Source: Cordia subcordata | Taxonomy: Eukaryota; Streptophyta; Magnoliopsida; Boraginales; Cordiaceae | DNA: 64,000 bases | Direction: 5' to 3' | Assembly: GCA_028554755.1 (NCBI GenBank) | Contig: JAPTOF010000015.1 | Coordinates: 12,163,501 to 12,227,500, forward strand | Shown: positions 11,110 through 23,233 of the stretch, one piece after another | Numbering within the stretch: the first letter of the stretch is position 1 | Layout of the letters: each line of letters opens with the position of its first letter | The notes under the pieces: generated by a model | What the model saw: the letters and a program-made list of their open reading frames with translations, nothing else | The model's database searches: none | What the model was told of the DNA's origin: nothing | Translations under genes and position numbers: made by a program

Positions 11110-11848
11110 CACCCTGAGTCTACACCCTCCTTTATTTTTATTATTACGACCATCACTGAGACGTGTGGGGATAGTAAGTTTGCTGCTTTTCTCGGATGCA
11201 TGCGAGGGACCACGAAACCTCCCAAAGCAACCAATTATGTATTATTAGGTGACGATTGGTATAATATGATTTGAAGTTAGAGAGGACTAAATAAATAAGT
11301 TAAAAAAATAAATCGAACTTGGAAAAAGTACCCATACTTGATACACTTTGAAAATGATTGAATACATTGATTTCAGTCCATTTTGTAAAATGACATGATT
11401 ATCTATCGACAAACTCTTTTTGGCAAAGTCCCTTCTTCTCAACCTCTCCTTGAGAATCCATGTTTTTCACCAAATTTGGACTGCAAAATGTGTATCCCTA
11501 ATTCACTTTTAAGTCCTTGGGTATATTTTCTTCTCTACATCATCATCTCACTGCCGGTATAGATTTAACCCACACGTATTCATTCACTAGATACTATCAT
11601 TGTTCTTCTCCAAATGGAAAAAAAAAAAATTCCAAGACTCTTAAACCTTCAGATATCAGTATGTGTGGCTGATCATTCCCTGGACTAGTTACTAATTATT
11701 GCCTTAATAAATTAATATCATATTAACTAGTTAATTTAGAAGTGAATCCTCTTTTTTGAATAGATTCCTTCACAAGTGCACTTTCCGAAACTTCGAACTT
11801 GTGCTTCCATGTTAACCAACAATTTGTTGGTGAAATTGGTAAGCTTGG
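11110..11848. other. Upstream region of WAT1-type gene, no gene
   Basis: Nothing coding and no bounded repeat was recognised. The distal promoter of the minus-strand gene probably lies here. Confidence 0.45.
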
Positions 11849-11858
11849 GAAAATAAAA
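11849..11858 (+). repeat. Target-site duplication, left copy (10 bp)
   Basis: GAAAATAAAA, identical to 12854-12863 on the other side of the MULE-type MITE. Confidence 0.85.
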
Positions 11859-12853
11859 GAGAGAAAGACATATAAGTCCCTCAAGTATATACTTTATCTC
11901 AAACAGGTCCTCCAACTTTTTATAATCCCTTAGGGGGTCCTTCCAATTCATAGACTTTGTTAAAAGACTAAAACTACCCATATATTGATAGCCATATTTG
12001 TAATTGACATATAACTTTTGTATTTGAAACTTTGTTGGACACTTTTTTACCTATTTTTGTATTTTTTTTTTTTTGCCAACATGTTTACACCATTTTTTTC
12101 ATTACTTAAAAATTAAAAAATTAAAAATAAAAATTAAAGAAATTAAAATTAAACTTAAAAATTAAAATTAAAAAATTAAAAAATTTAAAATTTAAAATAT
12201 TATGAGATTAAGATTTTATGTGGTTAAAAGATTGAAAAAATAAAAAATTAACAAAATTTAAAACTAAAAAATTAAAATATTAAAATCAAATAAGTAAAAT
12301 CATAGATAGCACTTTAAATTGAAATTTTAATCGAACAAATTATAAGTTGTTTTTTTATAATTATAAGTTATAATTAAAAAATTACAATTTAAAGTGTTGT
12401 AATCATAAGTTATAAGTCATAACTTGTTTGGTTGCAATTTAATGTGCTATTTATGATTTTACTTATTTAATTTTAATATTTTAAATTTTTTGTTTTAAAG
12501 TTTGCTAATTTTTAATTTTAAATGTTTAATCTTTTAACCTTTTAAAATCTTAATCTCATAATCCTTTAATTTTTTTATTTTTTAACTTTTAAGTTGTACT
12601 TTTTAATTTCTTTAATTTTTAATTTGCAATGTATAATTTTTAAGCAATAAAAAAATTACCGTGAATATGTTGGTAAAAAAAAAAAGAGGCAAAAAGTGTC
12701 CAGCAAAGTGTCTTATATGTCAATTGCAAAATTTGACTAACAATGTGAGGTTATTTTTGGTATTTTAACAAAATCAATGTATTGGAAAGACCTCCGAATG
12801 AATTATAAAACATTGGAAGATCTGTTTAGGATAAACCTACGTATCTTTCTCGT
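11859..12853. mobile_element. Mutator-like MITE with ~200-bp inverted repeats
   Basis: The left arm (GAGAAAGACATATAAG, then AAACAGGTCCTCCAACTT, AATTGACATATAA and GTTGGACACTTTTT) is repeated in inverted order and sense by the right arm (GAGAAAGATACG, AAACAGATCTTCCAATGT, AATTGACATATAA, GCTGGACACTTTTT). The arms run about 200 bp with modest divergence. The centre is an AT-rich, itself palindromic stretch with no coding capacity. GAAAATAAAA directly flanks the element at 11849-11858 and 12854-12863. Long TIRs and a 9-10 bp target duplication are typical of Mutator-like elements, so this is a non-autonomous MULE derivative of 995 bp. Confidence 0.82.
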
Positions 12854-12863
12854 GAAAATAAAA
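12854..12863 (+). repeat. Target-site duplication, right copy (10 bp)
   Basis: GAAAATAAAA, identical to 11849-11858. Confidence 0.85.
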
Positions 12864-13330
12864 TCTTTTGTTCTTTTGGTTTTTTTATGGTTAAATGTGT
12901 GGGGGTGTGGGGTGGATTAATTGGGGGGAGGATGGGTTCTGTGTGAAATGCTTTGAAAAACAAAGAGAATGTTCCACCACCTGATCTTTATACCGTGTAG
13001 AACATGCTGGAAATAAAATTTGGTTTATCATGATTGTCTAATCAGCACTATTTATTTGCTCAATAAGACTCCTATATTCCCCGTTGAGATGCTTCCTTTT
13101 GATTAGTTGGATTCCAAGGCACATTTTTATCAATATAATTAAGATTCTCGGTCTTACTTTGCCAAATATTTTATGTATTTTTACCAAACTTTAGTGCTGC
13201 ATGTTATAACGTAAAGTATGGATTGCTTCTTATAGTAATAAAGTATGGATTGAAATGCGTGATTCCCTTTTCTTTTTCTCTTTTTTTGTGCTTACCTCTC
13301 TTTCCAGAAGCAGATCGACGTATAGGCTTA
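12864..13330. other. Intergenic, nothing recognised
   Basis: No coding frame or bounded repeat was seen between two transposons. Confidence 0.5.
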
Positions 13331-13406
13331 AGAGGGTGTTTGGTTTAGCCTTTAAGTTGATGAAATCTACTTAAATCACAATTTAAATTAATAGACATGT
13401 TTGTTT

Positions 13407-13411
<5 letters not shown>

Positions 13412-13437
<26 letters not shown>
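13412..13437. repeat. (AT)n microsatellite
   Basis: About 13 AT units inside the TIR element. Confidence 0.9.
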
Positions 13438-13441
<4 letters not shown>

Positions 13442-13658
13442 GCTTTTCTTAGATAGCTTTAAGTAGAATTACAAACACTCCCCGCCCCAACTTTTGTTTC
13501 TTTATGATTTTACATACTTAAAACGAAAAAATAAATTTGATTAAATCATTTACTATGGTCTCTTTATCTTTTCATATCTATTCCTAAACTATCCTTAAAA
13601 AGAATTAGAAACATTAATATGTAAACATAAATGTTTTTTCAAAGTCTTATATTTATAT

Positions 13659-14155
13659 TGTTGGAAAAATCAAGAACACACACATACATATCAATGCATA
13701 GCAAAAAAACACATAGAAAGAATAAGCGATATTTTAATGTAGTTCGACCCTTTACCTATATTCACGATCCTCTCTTGGACAAATTCCATTATCCAACAGG
13801 AATAGGTCACAACACATGTAACTTTTTATACGGACAAAAAAGTTTAAACCCTCCCTCACATAGTTCTTACAATGGCTTTAACCTCAACAGAACAAAAACT
13901 AATGTAAGACATTCCTAATGCTCTTAGATTCTCTCTCTCCCACACCCTCTCCCAATGGGATGTAGCCTTGAGGCACACTCCTAAGACACACCAAACACAA
14001 ACTACAAAACCTCTATTTATAGGAGAGAAATCCTTGCTCTCTAGAATTTTTCCTACACTACTTTAGGCAGCTCATAATTTCGTAACATATAATTAATTAC
14101 CTTTCACAAGTTTCTTAATACAATATGGACTTAGATTTTGAGTCATAACCCAACA
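13659..14155 (-). mobile_element. Solo LTR, copia-type, minus orientation (497 bp)
   Basis: Bounded by TGTTGG and CCCAACA, flanked by TATAT at 13654-13658 and 14156-14160. The minus strand carries a CCTATAAATAG TATA motif near 14013-14023. Its sequence is closely related to 50749-51255, including CGGACA(A/G)AAAAGT. No internal retroelement sequence adjoins it, so it is a solo LTR left by LTR-LTR recombination. Confidence 0.85.
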
Positions 14156-14387
14156 TATATTATATGAGTCATAAATTAAATTATAGTATTATAATAATAT
14201 AGTTTCAAGAAGAAAGTTAAACAATTATATATGTTTACGTTGTGTTTTATCCATACAGTCAAATGCTTATTTTTATAATTCGAACTTCTATTTAAACAAG
14301 AAACTATTTAAAGTTAAACAGTTAAATACTTATTTTTATAATTGCTTTAAGTATCTTTCCCATAAACTAATCCAGACATCCTTTAAA

Positions 14388-15077
14388 AACGTTGCGCATC
14401 TGATTAGCCCAAGTGCAACATTTGTTACAAAAAGATTAAAAACAAGCAAAAATTAGAGACAAAAATTTCCTTCTCTAATTTAAAATATATGATTGGAAAT
14501 AGACTTGAGACAAAAAATTTTCATCTGTAACATTGACATTGTTAAAATAAAGACAAAAAGTTGTTCCATGTCAAATTTAGGGATGGAAATGTTTAGCAAG
14601 CATTGGAGCACTAATGAAAAATGAGTCTTGTTGTCACAAAAACTTAATATTGATGTGGCATGAAACGTGGGTATGACACATGAACAAATTGTAATAATGT
14701 GGCACAACACATGTCAAATGAATATGTTAACATAGCATGATAAAATGATAACTAAGCATGTGACATGACATTCTTAGCAAGGTGAGGTAAGGCCTCTTTG
14801 ATTCAAATAGTTCATGTGGCTAACAGAGTCTAATAGGTGCATTCGAAAAGGACCAAGAGGGTCCTTGGTAATGTTAGGTCCATAAGAGATCTAAATGTCT
14901 CGGTCAAAGCAGTCAATTTATTTGTGCCATATGTCACACTGTCATCACTTCTTGCCCTCCAAAATATAACAATTTATTTTTAAAATTCTACTTCATAGTA
15001 AACTATATATATATGGTAATTTGTATAAATAAATATAGCAAATCAGTTTTCAAATTTAGTTAATGGTAAATAAATAT
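14388..15077. other. Intergenic, nothing recognised
   Basis: No gene seen. Short CATGTGACATG-like words recur around 14650-14770 without a clear unit. Confidence 0.45.
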
Positions 15078-15658
15078 TGATAGGGGAGCGAGCTACACCC
15101 TACCCCAGCCCAATCTGACTCGACGAGAATTGCCCAAGTACGGTCTCCCGTGAAGTCATCCTGGCCCCATATGTCATCCAGATCTCCTAGGCCTCATCTT
15201 GATTAGAAAACGTCAACTTGATTAGGAGGTCATCGCATCCTGATCACTGAAGGGCGTTGCAACCCGATCATGAGATGTCTTCCCGACCATGAGGCAACAT
15301 CCTAATCACGGGCATCATCCTTACGACATGAGACCCGATGAGCTCTCTCCTGGTGAGCTTTCTCTATATGCCAGTTGTAAAGATATCTATTAGGTCTACC
15401 TGACCCAAAGAACATCCGATAAATAGCCTTACAGCACAACAAAGATGGGTGAGTCATTCTATCTACAAAAGAGGCTAAAAATATAGAAGCCCTCCCCTCT
15501 CTATCTTTTCTCTCTCTTTAATTTTCACTTTCAGTAAATACTGACTTACTTAACCATTGGAGGGGTTAACGCTAGATCCCCGCCAATGTGTAGCCTTGCC
15601 TTGTAAGTCCTTCATCACTGGAAAAGATCAACACTTTATCTAATTCTTTGCAAGATAA
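15078..15658 (+). repeat. 5' LTR of LARD-type element
   Basis: Starts TGATAGGGGAGC. Shares with the 3' LTR CCCTACCCCAGCCC, TCTCCCGTGAAGT, ATCATGAGATGTCT, AAAGATATCT and GTAGCCTTGCCTTG in order. The end is set by the primer-site-like sequence that follows. Confidence 0.75.
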
Positions 15659-18600
15659 GATTGGCGTTGTCTATGGGAATTGACGTGTTATAATCCCATT
15701 GAGAATCTTGTGGTTTCGCAATTCTATCTATAACACCTACCGGTGGAAGAGTAGAGCCATATGGGGACAAACTCTAACAACGATCACCAATGTTTTGGTA
15801 GCAGATTCTCCTAAAGAGGAGTACTTTTACTTCTTCTTTTAAGAATTTTATATTCTTGCTCTAGTGATTTCCAATCTTATGTATGAGATGCACTTAACAC
15901 GCCTACATACGGCTTAGTTTATAAAATTGCATGATAAGCTGCTTGAAAAGTTATTCTTACTAAATGCGATTGTGGTATGGTATTTCCCAAAGTTCTTAAA
16001 AAGCATGCTAGATATATAATGCTTTTATATGGGTAATATGAAATTAGTAACCCTAGAAGGTTTCTGGACTCATTGTGAAATCAACAGTGGATTTTTATCT
16101 ACTTCACTTCACCCAGAATATGTTTATTTTACTCACACTGGCTTCATGAATTCGTTTCATGTTTATATTAGTCAAAGGTTTGCATGATGGTTTGCTTCCT
16201 TAGCAATTTCTTTTATTAATCAGATGCCAGGTTATCATCTTCCATCAAATAATCCTTAATGTTAAGCATTCAATGGTGCTCTACCTACCAGATAGATATG
16301 CTTTTGAGTTCATGGAAATCAAGAAAATAAGTCGTAGTATTGTACAACAGTGCTCGCTCTCAGCATATCACTATGAAGTCTCTTTAAAGGCCTGAGGTGA
16401 TATTGTTTGGATCGTAATTTGCAAGGGAGGTCGAGCCGATCACTGTCACAAGACGTCACTGCCACACTGTAAATTATTACCAAGCATCTGCATATATTCT
16501 TAAACTCAACCATGAGCTGCAATATGCTTGATGTCAACTATCTACCAAAAGCTTGCTATCTTGTTCATTCTAATATAGGCTTGCTTGGAGTCAAAATATT
16601 GTCAATCTAAGATTACCTTATAAGCTTGTACCATCAAAAGTCAAACCCCAACCCTGTGGACCATACATGTACGTTTCACGATCAAATTATATATACAGCA
16701 TGACACCTACAATAATGCTAGCAAGACATAACTACGTCCCCGATGAAGAGCTTCTCGATGGAGACTTGGGCTTGTCCCATTGATGATTGAGCTGGCATAA
16801 AGGGAAACCAGATGAAATATTTATAGCATCCCAATGGCTAGAGGAATTATAATTAAAAAATTATGGATTCCTTGCAATTTGGTTTAGAGCAATGGTTTTT
16901 ATTGATTCAAAGCTTATAGCAGTATTGTAGCGATTGATCAAGGCACACCATGGCTTTCCTCGAAGAAGCACTCCCATAGAAAGAATAGCCATTGCTGAAG
17001 AATCAAAATTCTTTTAAGAAAGGGGAGCTACTCTTGCGACATCTGATCCATAAAGCATTTTGGCAAAACTACATTATTGGATAATGAAATTATCAGAGAA
17101 CTCAAATCAATATTCACAAGGAAGCTGTACCAAGCACTTAAGATCAAAACAAAGAAGCAAGGGTTAGAATGTGACGATCAAAGGCCTCCTCAATTTTGGA
17201 GAGATCGAGATCTTCATGTGGACTTAGCAGCTCGATCATCATTTAATTTGCAAATTCATATAGCTAGGGTTTCCAACATTTCTGGCCTTTACATGCATGC
17301 AAGAAAAAGACTATAATATTCTGCGTTCCCTATGCTCAGGCTATTGACCATATGACTGCAGAACCAGTAGCTAAAGTCAACATTTGGCTAAGTATCCAAG
17401 CTTCTTAAATATGAAGGAAACAATCATTTATGTTGTTGTCTCTGTACCATGCGTTGTGTATCATGCTTTCATAAACTCTCTTAAATTGCCAACTTTTATA
17501 AATCACCTTTTTGGACTTTCATAATCTATTAATTGTGCACATGTGTATTCGGTAGTATAACCTGCCCTTGAGGACATATTTCATTACTAAGGCTTATGCT
17601 TGTTGGTCTCCAAGGTCTCAAGATCTGCACCAATCAAAATGTGTTGCTTGATTCATTAGCATGAACAATGTTATGGTGATCGACTTTTCTTGATCAGACA
17701 AAGCACCAAAGGAATAACCCTCTATTGTTTTTGGCTATTAAAGTTTCTTTTCAAAAACTAAGCAATAAGATCAAAGCAAGATGGCATGGAACGTTTTCAG
17801 CATCTTCATGGTTGGGGATCAATTTGTTGGTTAAAAAAGCAAGATTTTATTAACAAAGGCTTTATTATCAACAAGATTTCAATAAGGACTAGGGCTTTTG
17901 ACTTGGTGCAACAGACTTCCTTCCTGTTCAAAGACGAAGCTCTTTCCAAGTAAAGATGTTGGCAGACTGCAGATTCTCGACAAGCTCTCTTCCACCACAT
18001 TTGATGAATAAAACGACAGAGGCATGCTTTAACAAAAAGATAAGGGAGCACGAGAAACAAATTTCCAAGGAACTTACATGCCCGATATCTTACTTCTCAA
18101 AGCTTGGTCTATCGACCATAAGAATATCAAGCTTAAATCTAATAAATTGTATCACATCAGGCTTATGGAGATGATCGTGGATCTGTTTGAAACTGCAAAA
18201 TAGCCGACGTCTCCGGATAAGATTTATCTTGCTTTTATGTTTTGTGAATTCTTTGTTATATGTAAGAATATATAAATTTGTGAAGTCTCAGGAATAGACC
18301 CTGGATGCTGTTATAAAAGCCTATCACATGGCAACATTGACATTTCAAATTTGCCATGCATAAGAAGACAACTTTCTTTAGTTTCGTCTATTGGATACGG
18401 GTTCTCTCAAAGGCTCCGCTCTATAGAGATAGTAAACACAAGCGCCTCAAGATTAACTTGCATACACAGGCTTTGTCATTGACGACACGTCAAATAGGAC
18501 CTTGAAACTTCAATGGAGAATAAGGAAATTCTTTGATGTTGTTGGAGGATAAGCTATCTATGGAGGTGCTATTGGTTGATGACCTTATGTGCCCGATGAC

Positions 18601-19230
18601 CTAGCTAACTGCTTTTGACGTAACTTTCTTGATTGGCCATGACCAATACCATACATGCCCAAAGATGTTCTTTCCAAGGAAATGCACTCGTCACTTTACT
18701 AGCAACTGTCACCAGTTAAAAATACCACAACACGCGGCATGGCCAAAGATGTTGGTCAGTAAAAGGCTTCCCTTGTGCAAGAAATTTGGAAATAATGCTA
18801 TACGACATGAATAGGATTATGGATTGATCTCTTCAACAATGGAAAATTGTTTGTTAATATTAGCTTCTCGGGATATGAACAAGGTTCCCCAGCAACTAAT
18901 GCAATAAGATGGACAAGCTCTAGTAAGTGGGACACTTTCATCTTTGAATCGAGAATTGAAAAGAGAAAGTTGCATCATACCAACCCAGGATGATAATTGG
19001 GCCTTCGAATTAAGTCCCACTGAGAATAAGGGCTATCAAGGAAATCTATACCTAGCAATTAAAAGTGGCAAATCAAGAACCAATAGAGTTTACAGAGACC
19101 TATGATATAAGACTGAGATGCATGAACATGCCGTACATCTCAAAAGACAACTAGAGAAATTGTGCTTGCTCTAGGTAAGCTTCGAAGCAATTAAACTCTA
19201 AGGGCTTCTACCAATTGTGTGTGAATATGT
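15659..19230. other. Interior of LARD-type element, no coding sequence
   Basis: Apart from the primer-site-like start (15660-15679), I see no conserved retroelement domain on either strand. This may be old gag-pol sequence decayed beyond recognition, or captured non-coding DNA. Confidence 0.5.
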
Positions 19231-19365
19231 TACAGGTTAAAAACCTCAAACAAGAGCAGTATGCTCATGTCACATAATCCTATGACCATTTGTTACACAT
19301 TAAAGGCTACAAGCCTCGAAGAAGAGCTACAACTTAAAATATTAAAGGCCACGGGCCTACATTTG

Positions 19366-19608
19366 TGAACGAATCCTACCTAAGGACTCTTACCACTTGA
19401 ACTTATTATGTGAACGAATCCCAACAAAAGGACTCTTATTGCTCGAGATCGAATATGCGAGCAAATCCCGACAAAGAACTATATATTTCAAATACTAAGC
19501 ATGTGAAAGAATCCCAACGAAGGACTCTCACTATTCAAGACTCGAGCAAATTCCGACAAGGGACTCTCGAGTTTGAAACACGTGAAGCAAATCATGATGA
19601 GTGTCTTT
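19366..19608 (+). repeat. Minisatellite A before the 3' LTR (~6 units of 40-48 bp)
   Basis: Degenerate units share GTGAACGAATCC(C/T)A, then AAGGACTCT. Examples start near 19366, 19410 and 19500. Tandem arrays between pol and 3' LTR are known from Tat/Ogre-type gypsy elements. Confidence 0.75.
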
Positions 19609-19925
19609 AAAGAGCTAAAAGCTCAAATATATCAAAGGGCGATAAGCCTGCAAGGAGTTAAAAGCTCAAATATATCAAAAGGCCAAAAGCCTCGAGAGAG
19701 CTAAAAGCTTAAAGATATCAAAAGGCAATAAGCCTTTAAAGAGCTACAGCTCAAACATATCAAAGGTCACAAGCCTCGAAAAGAGCTACACTCAGGCTTA
19801 TCTAAGGTTGTGAACCTCAACAAGCTACAAATTAAATCATTTGAAGACCACAAGCCTCAATGAGCTACAGTTCCGATCATTTGGAAGTTACAAGCCTCGA
19901 CAAGTTGCAAACTGAAAATCTTATT
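19609..19925 (+). repeat. Minisatellite B before the 3' LTR (~7 units of ~40-44 bp)
   Basis: Units run AGAGCTAAAAGCTCAAATAT, then ATCAAAGG and AAGCCTCGA, becoming more diverged toward 19925. It directly follows minisatellite A. Confidence 0.8.
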
Positions 19926-20814
19926 ACATTATGGCAAGATCAAGCCAAAGTGAATAAATTTTATCAAGCCAAAGTCTTGGCTAATTAAGGTACAGAGAAA
20001 TAATAGAGAGAAAGAAGAGAGAACAGTTATGACTCAACACTCTCCAACGAGCCTCAAACTCTAAAAACAATGAATCAAGCCAAGGGGCTAGGCTACAAGT
20101 GCATAGGCCGAATATGATAAACAAAGAAAACACAACTACGAGCAAAGGAAGAAAGGGGCTTGGTCCCTAAAAATAGATAAAAGGTCAAAACAAGCTGAGA
20201 GTCATCTTGGCTTTGGTGAAAGTCATAGTTTCAAGCTATCATCGACACAAAGTTCCAAACTCGCTAGTTCGTTCTATTCAACCCACCGCATGGTTCAATT
20301 AGAACTAAAGGGGCTACTGACTTGGTCAGCCTGGACCAAATTATATTGAGAACGACCTAAAGAAAGCATCAACCAGATCAGGTCACAGAATCTAAACTAC
20401 ACAGCTCAAGACAATCAATGTTGAATTCAAGATTCAATAGTTGGCTAAAAGAAGAATCCCGCTCGAACCAAGCTTAAGAGTTCTAAATATAAATGTATTG
20501 TAGTATGGAGACTAGTCCAAATAAACCAAGAGCTGCTAATTGGATCACATCAAAGATTTCAAGCCCGATTCAATGGCCAAATTCACTCATAATCTACAAA
20601 AACTACAAGGAACGAAGGGTCAAAACTTACAAAACATAACGGATTTGGACAAGGTCCCTACTAGAAATCACTACTAGAAAGACTAACTGGACACTTACTA
20701 TCAAGAGAAAAGACGAGGAAGACAACCATGCAAGAGATTAGGCAATCAAACAAAGTAGTTTAGTCACGCCCAACTTGGCTATGTCCCATGTACGACTATA
20801 ACTAAAGGGACTAC

Positions 20815-21405
20815 TAACAGGGAAGCAGGCTACGCCCTACCCCAGCCCTATCCGACTCAATCAGAATTACCCGAATACAGTCTCCCGTGAAGTTATCCTA
20901 TCTCAGATGTCATCCTAATCTCCCAAGCATCATCTTGATTAGAAAGCGTTCTCTGGATTGGGAAGTCGTTGCATCCCAATCACTAGAGGGCATCGTAACC
21001 TGATCATGAGATGTCTACCTACCCATGAGATGTCTTCTCGACCATGAGGTGTCTTCCCAATCATGAGGCATCATCCTAACGACCCGAGACCTGATGAGCT
21101 CTCTCCGCATACCAACTATAAAGATATCTCTTAGGTCCACCTGACCCAAAGAACGTCTAATAAATAGGCCAAGAACGCAGTAAAGAGGGGTAAGTCATTC
21201 TATCTATAGAAGAGGCTAAAAATATAGAAGCCATCTCCTCTCTCTCTTTTCTCTTCCTTTAATTTACACTTTTAGTAAATACAAACTGACTTGACCGTTG
21301 AAGGGGCTAATGTCGGACCCCCTCTGACGTGTAGCCTTGCCTTGCAGGTCCCGCGCCACTAGAGAAGAAGGCTATCAATGCTTTATCTGATTCTTTACAA
21401 GAACA
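20815..21405 (+). repeat. 3' LTR of LARD-type element
   Basis: Starts TAACAGGGAAGC (start dinucleotide decayed from TG) and ends CAAGAACA. It is the diverged direct copy of 15078-15658. Confidence 0.75.
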
Positions 21406-21850
21406 TATATGAACTCTACGTTATATAATATATAGATATTAATATATATGTATTTTCAATTAATGGGAGAATAAAGTCTGAATATAAAAATATTTTGTAC
21501 AATCAAATTCTTGATAAATTTTTTTAATATTGATTATGTTTTTTAGTGAAAAATATGCACTAGTTGAATAAAATATTTAAATTAGAAAGGTAAAATTGAA
21601 AAAAGGTATAGACATCCATAAATATTATAAAAGAGAATCATGTATATTTTAATTATGTCACGTGTCATCATATCCTTCAATTTTTTCTTGCTTGAAAAAG
21701 TTTCCTCCATCAAAATCAAATCTTAAACTATTGAATTTGTGTTTCAAAATATGAATATTATTTTTAGTGAATAAAAAAATTATTTCCTGAATCAAAATTT
21801 TTACCTAGTTGCATAAAATTATTTTGGTCAAATTCAATGATATTTATGCA

Positions 21851-22718
21851 TCTCTATATATAATAAAAAGGGTTCATGATATCTTAAGCAATGTCACATA
21901 TTATTCTCTTGTAATCTTTTTAGCTTAAATAGATATCTATGCCTTTTTCTAATTCTACTTTCTTATTCAATTACTATCAAATTTCTCACTAAGAATCATT
22001 AATATTGAAAAGTTTATCAAAATTTAAGACTTACAAAATATAATTATATTTTAGCATCCCGTAAACTATAAAAATCTGTATATCTATAGCTATTTCTCTT
22101 AATTATATTAGTTTTTCCTTAGAAAACTAATTAAACTACAATAAATTTATTATTAATCTTGTTTAACTTTTCATCATTAATATTGAAAAGTTTATCAAAA
22201 TTTAAGACTTACAAAATATAATTATATTTTAGCATCATGTAATCTATAAAAATCTGTATATCTATTTCTATATCTCTTAATTATATCAGTTTTCCCTTAG
22301 AAAATGAATTAAACTACAATAAATTTATTATTGATCTTTTTTACTTTTCCTTTTCTTTGTTATTTTAAGGGAGGCCAGAGGCCGATTATAACATGTAAGT
22401 AATGGAAATGGATCCCTGAGCCTACTCACACTAAAGATGAAAGACATGCTATTTGACTACTAGGTCTTTTTTTACTTTTTCTTTTCCTAAATCAAATTGT
22501 TTTCTTATTTTACTTTCTAATTTAAATATTTTATTCAGTAGTTGCATATCTCTTGTAACAAGTGTGATTAATGTTAAAAACTTACCAAGAATTAGATTTT
22601 AGAAAATATATTTATATTTTATTCCAATATGCATGGTAAAAATATAATTGATCATTAACAATAAATAAAGACATTGAAATTACTTATTTCTCCTGTGCAT
22701 TTCACAATTATACTCTAG
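21851..22718 (+). mobile_element. Helitron-like non-autonomous element
   Basis: The left end reads A|TCTCTATATATAATAAAAAG, like plant Helitron 5' termini. The right end reads CCTGTGCATTTCACAATTAT, then ACTCTAG|T, a weak hairpin followed by CTAG as in Helitron 3' termini, with insertion between A and T. Helitrons make no target duplication, so this rests on end motifs only. No Rep/helicase is encoded. Confidence 0.4.
21995..22342 (+). repeat. ~178-bp tandem duplication
   Basis: The unit starting ATCATTAATATTGAAAAG at 21995 recurs at 22173 with few changes, within the Helitron-like block. Confidence 0.9.
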
Positions 22719-23198
22719 TATAATATATAATAGTAATAAAGTTATACTCATGAAGTTTAGGAGGCTTTTGGAGATGTTATATTATCAAATTTTAATTTTT
22801 ATGGGTTTTATTTTTATTAGTTACATTTCATTACTAGCAAATTAGAAAATTATCCTATAAGCCCTATAGTTTCCTTTTCCCTTTCTCAAATTAGCCCTTG
22901 TTGTTAACAAAAATCTAAATCAATTTTTTTTATTTTCAAAAAGTATTCAATTTAATCCGCATCATGAAATATTTAATAGCAAATCTATATTTATATCTAT
23001 ACTATTTTATAAAATTAAATTCAAGTGAGTTTAGAATTCTTTAAATACCACATAAGCTAATAGAACAGGTAGTTAGTCAAAATTTTAACCTCTTATAAAT
23101 AGTAATGCACAAATTAATTTTGATTTTATAATTTTGATTTTTAACATATCATATTTATTTTAAATTTAAATCTATATCTATATATCTATATAATAATA

Positions 23199-23233
<35 letters not shown>

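Larger units (their letters stand above)
13331..14384. mobile_element. TIR element split by a solo LTR
   Basis: The left end AGAGGGTGTTTGGTTTAG is matched on the minus strand at the right end by AAAGGATGTCTGGATTAG. The interior has no coding capacity. A complete solo LTR sits inside at 13659-14155, so the original element was about 550 bp. A clean target duplication is not visible, so its superfamily stays open (hAT- or Harbinger-like ends). Confidence 0.5.
15078..21405 (+). mobile_element. Non-coding gypsy-like LTR retrotransposon (LARD-type), 6.3 kb
   Basis: Two related direct repeats of about 580-590 bp bound a 5.1-kb interior. After the 5' LTR comes TTGGCGTTGTCTATGGGAA, close to the TGGCGCC-type primer site of plant Tat-group gypsy elements. 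Just before the 3' LTR is a purine tract, ACTAAAGGGACTA. The interior has no frame resembling gag, protease, RT, RNase H or integrase; its longest frames are under 85 codons and unrelated. Short tandem arrays precede the 3' LTR, as in Tat/Ogre-type elements. The flanks AATAT and TATAT match at four of five positions. It would depend on another element's enzymes. Confidence 0.75.

Noticed and set aside
11736..11981. 81-codon minus-strand frame
   Set aside because: It crosses the target duplication and inverted repeat of the MULE-type MITE; incidental.
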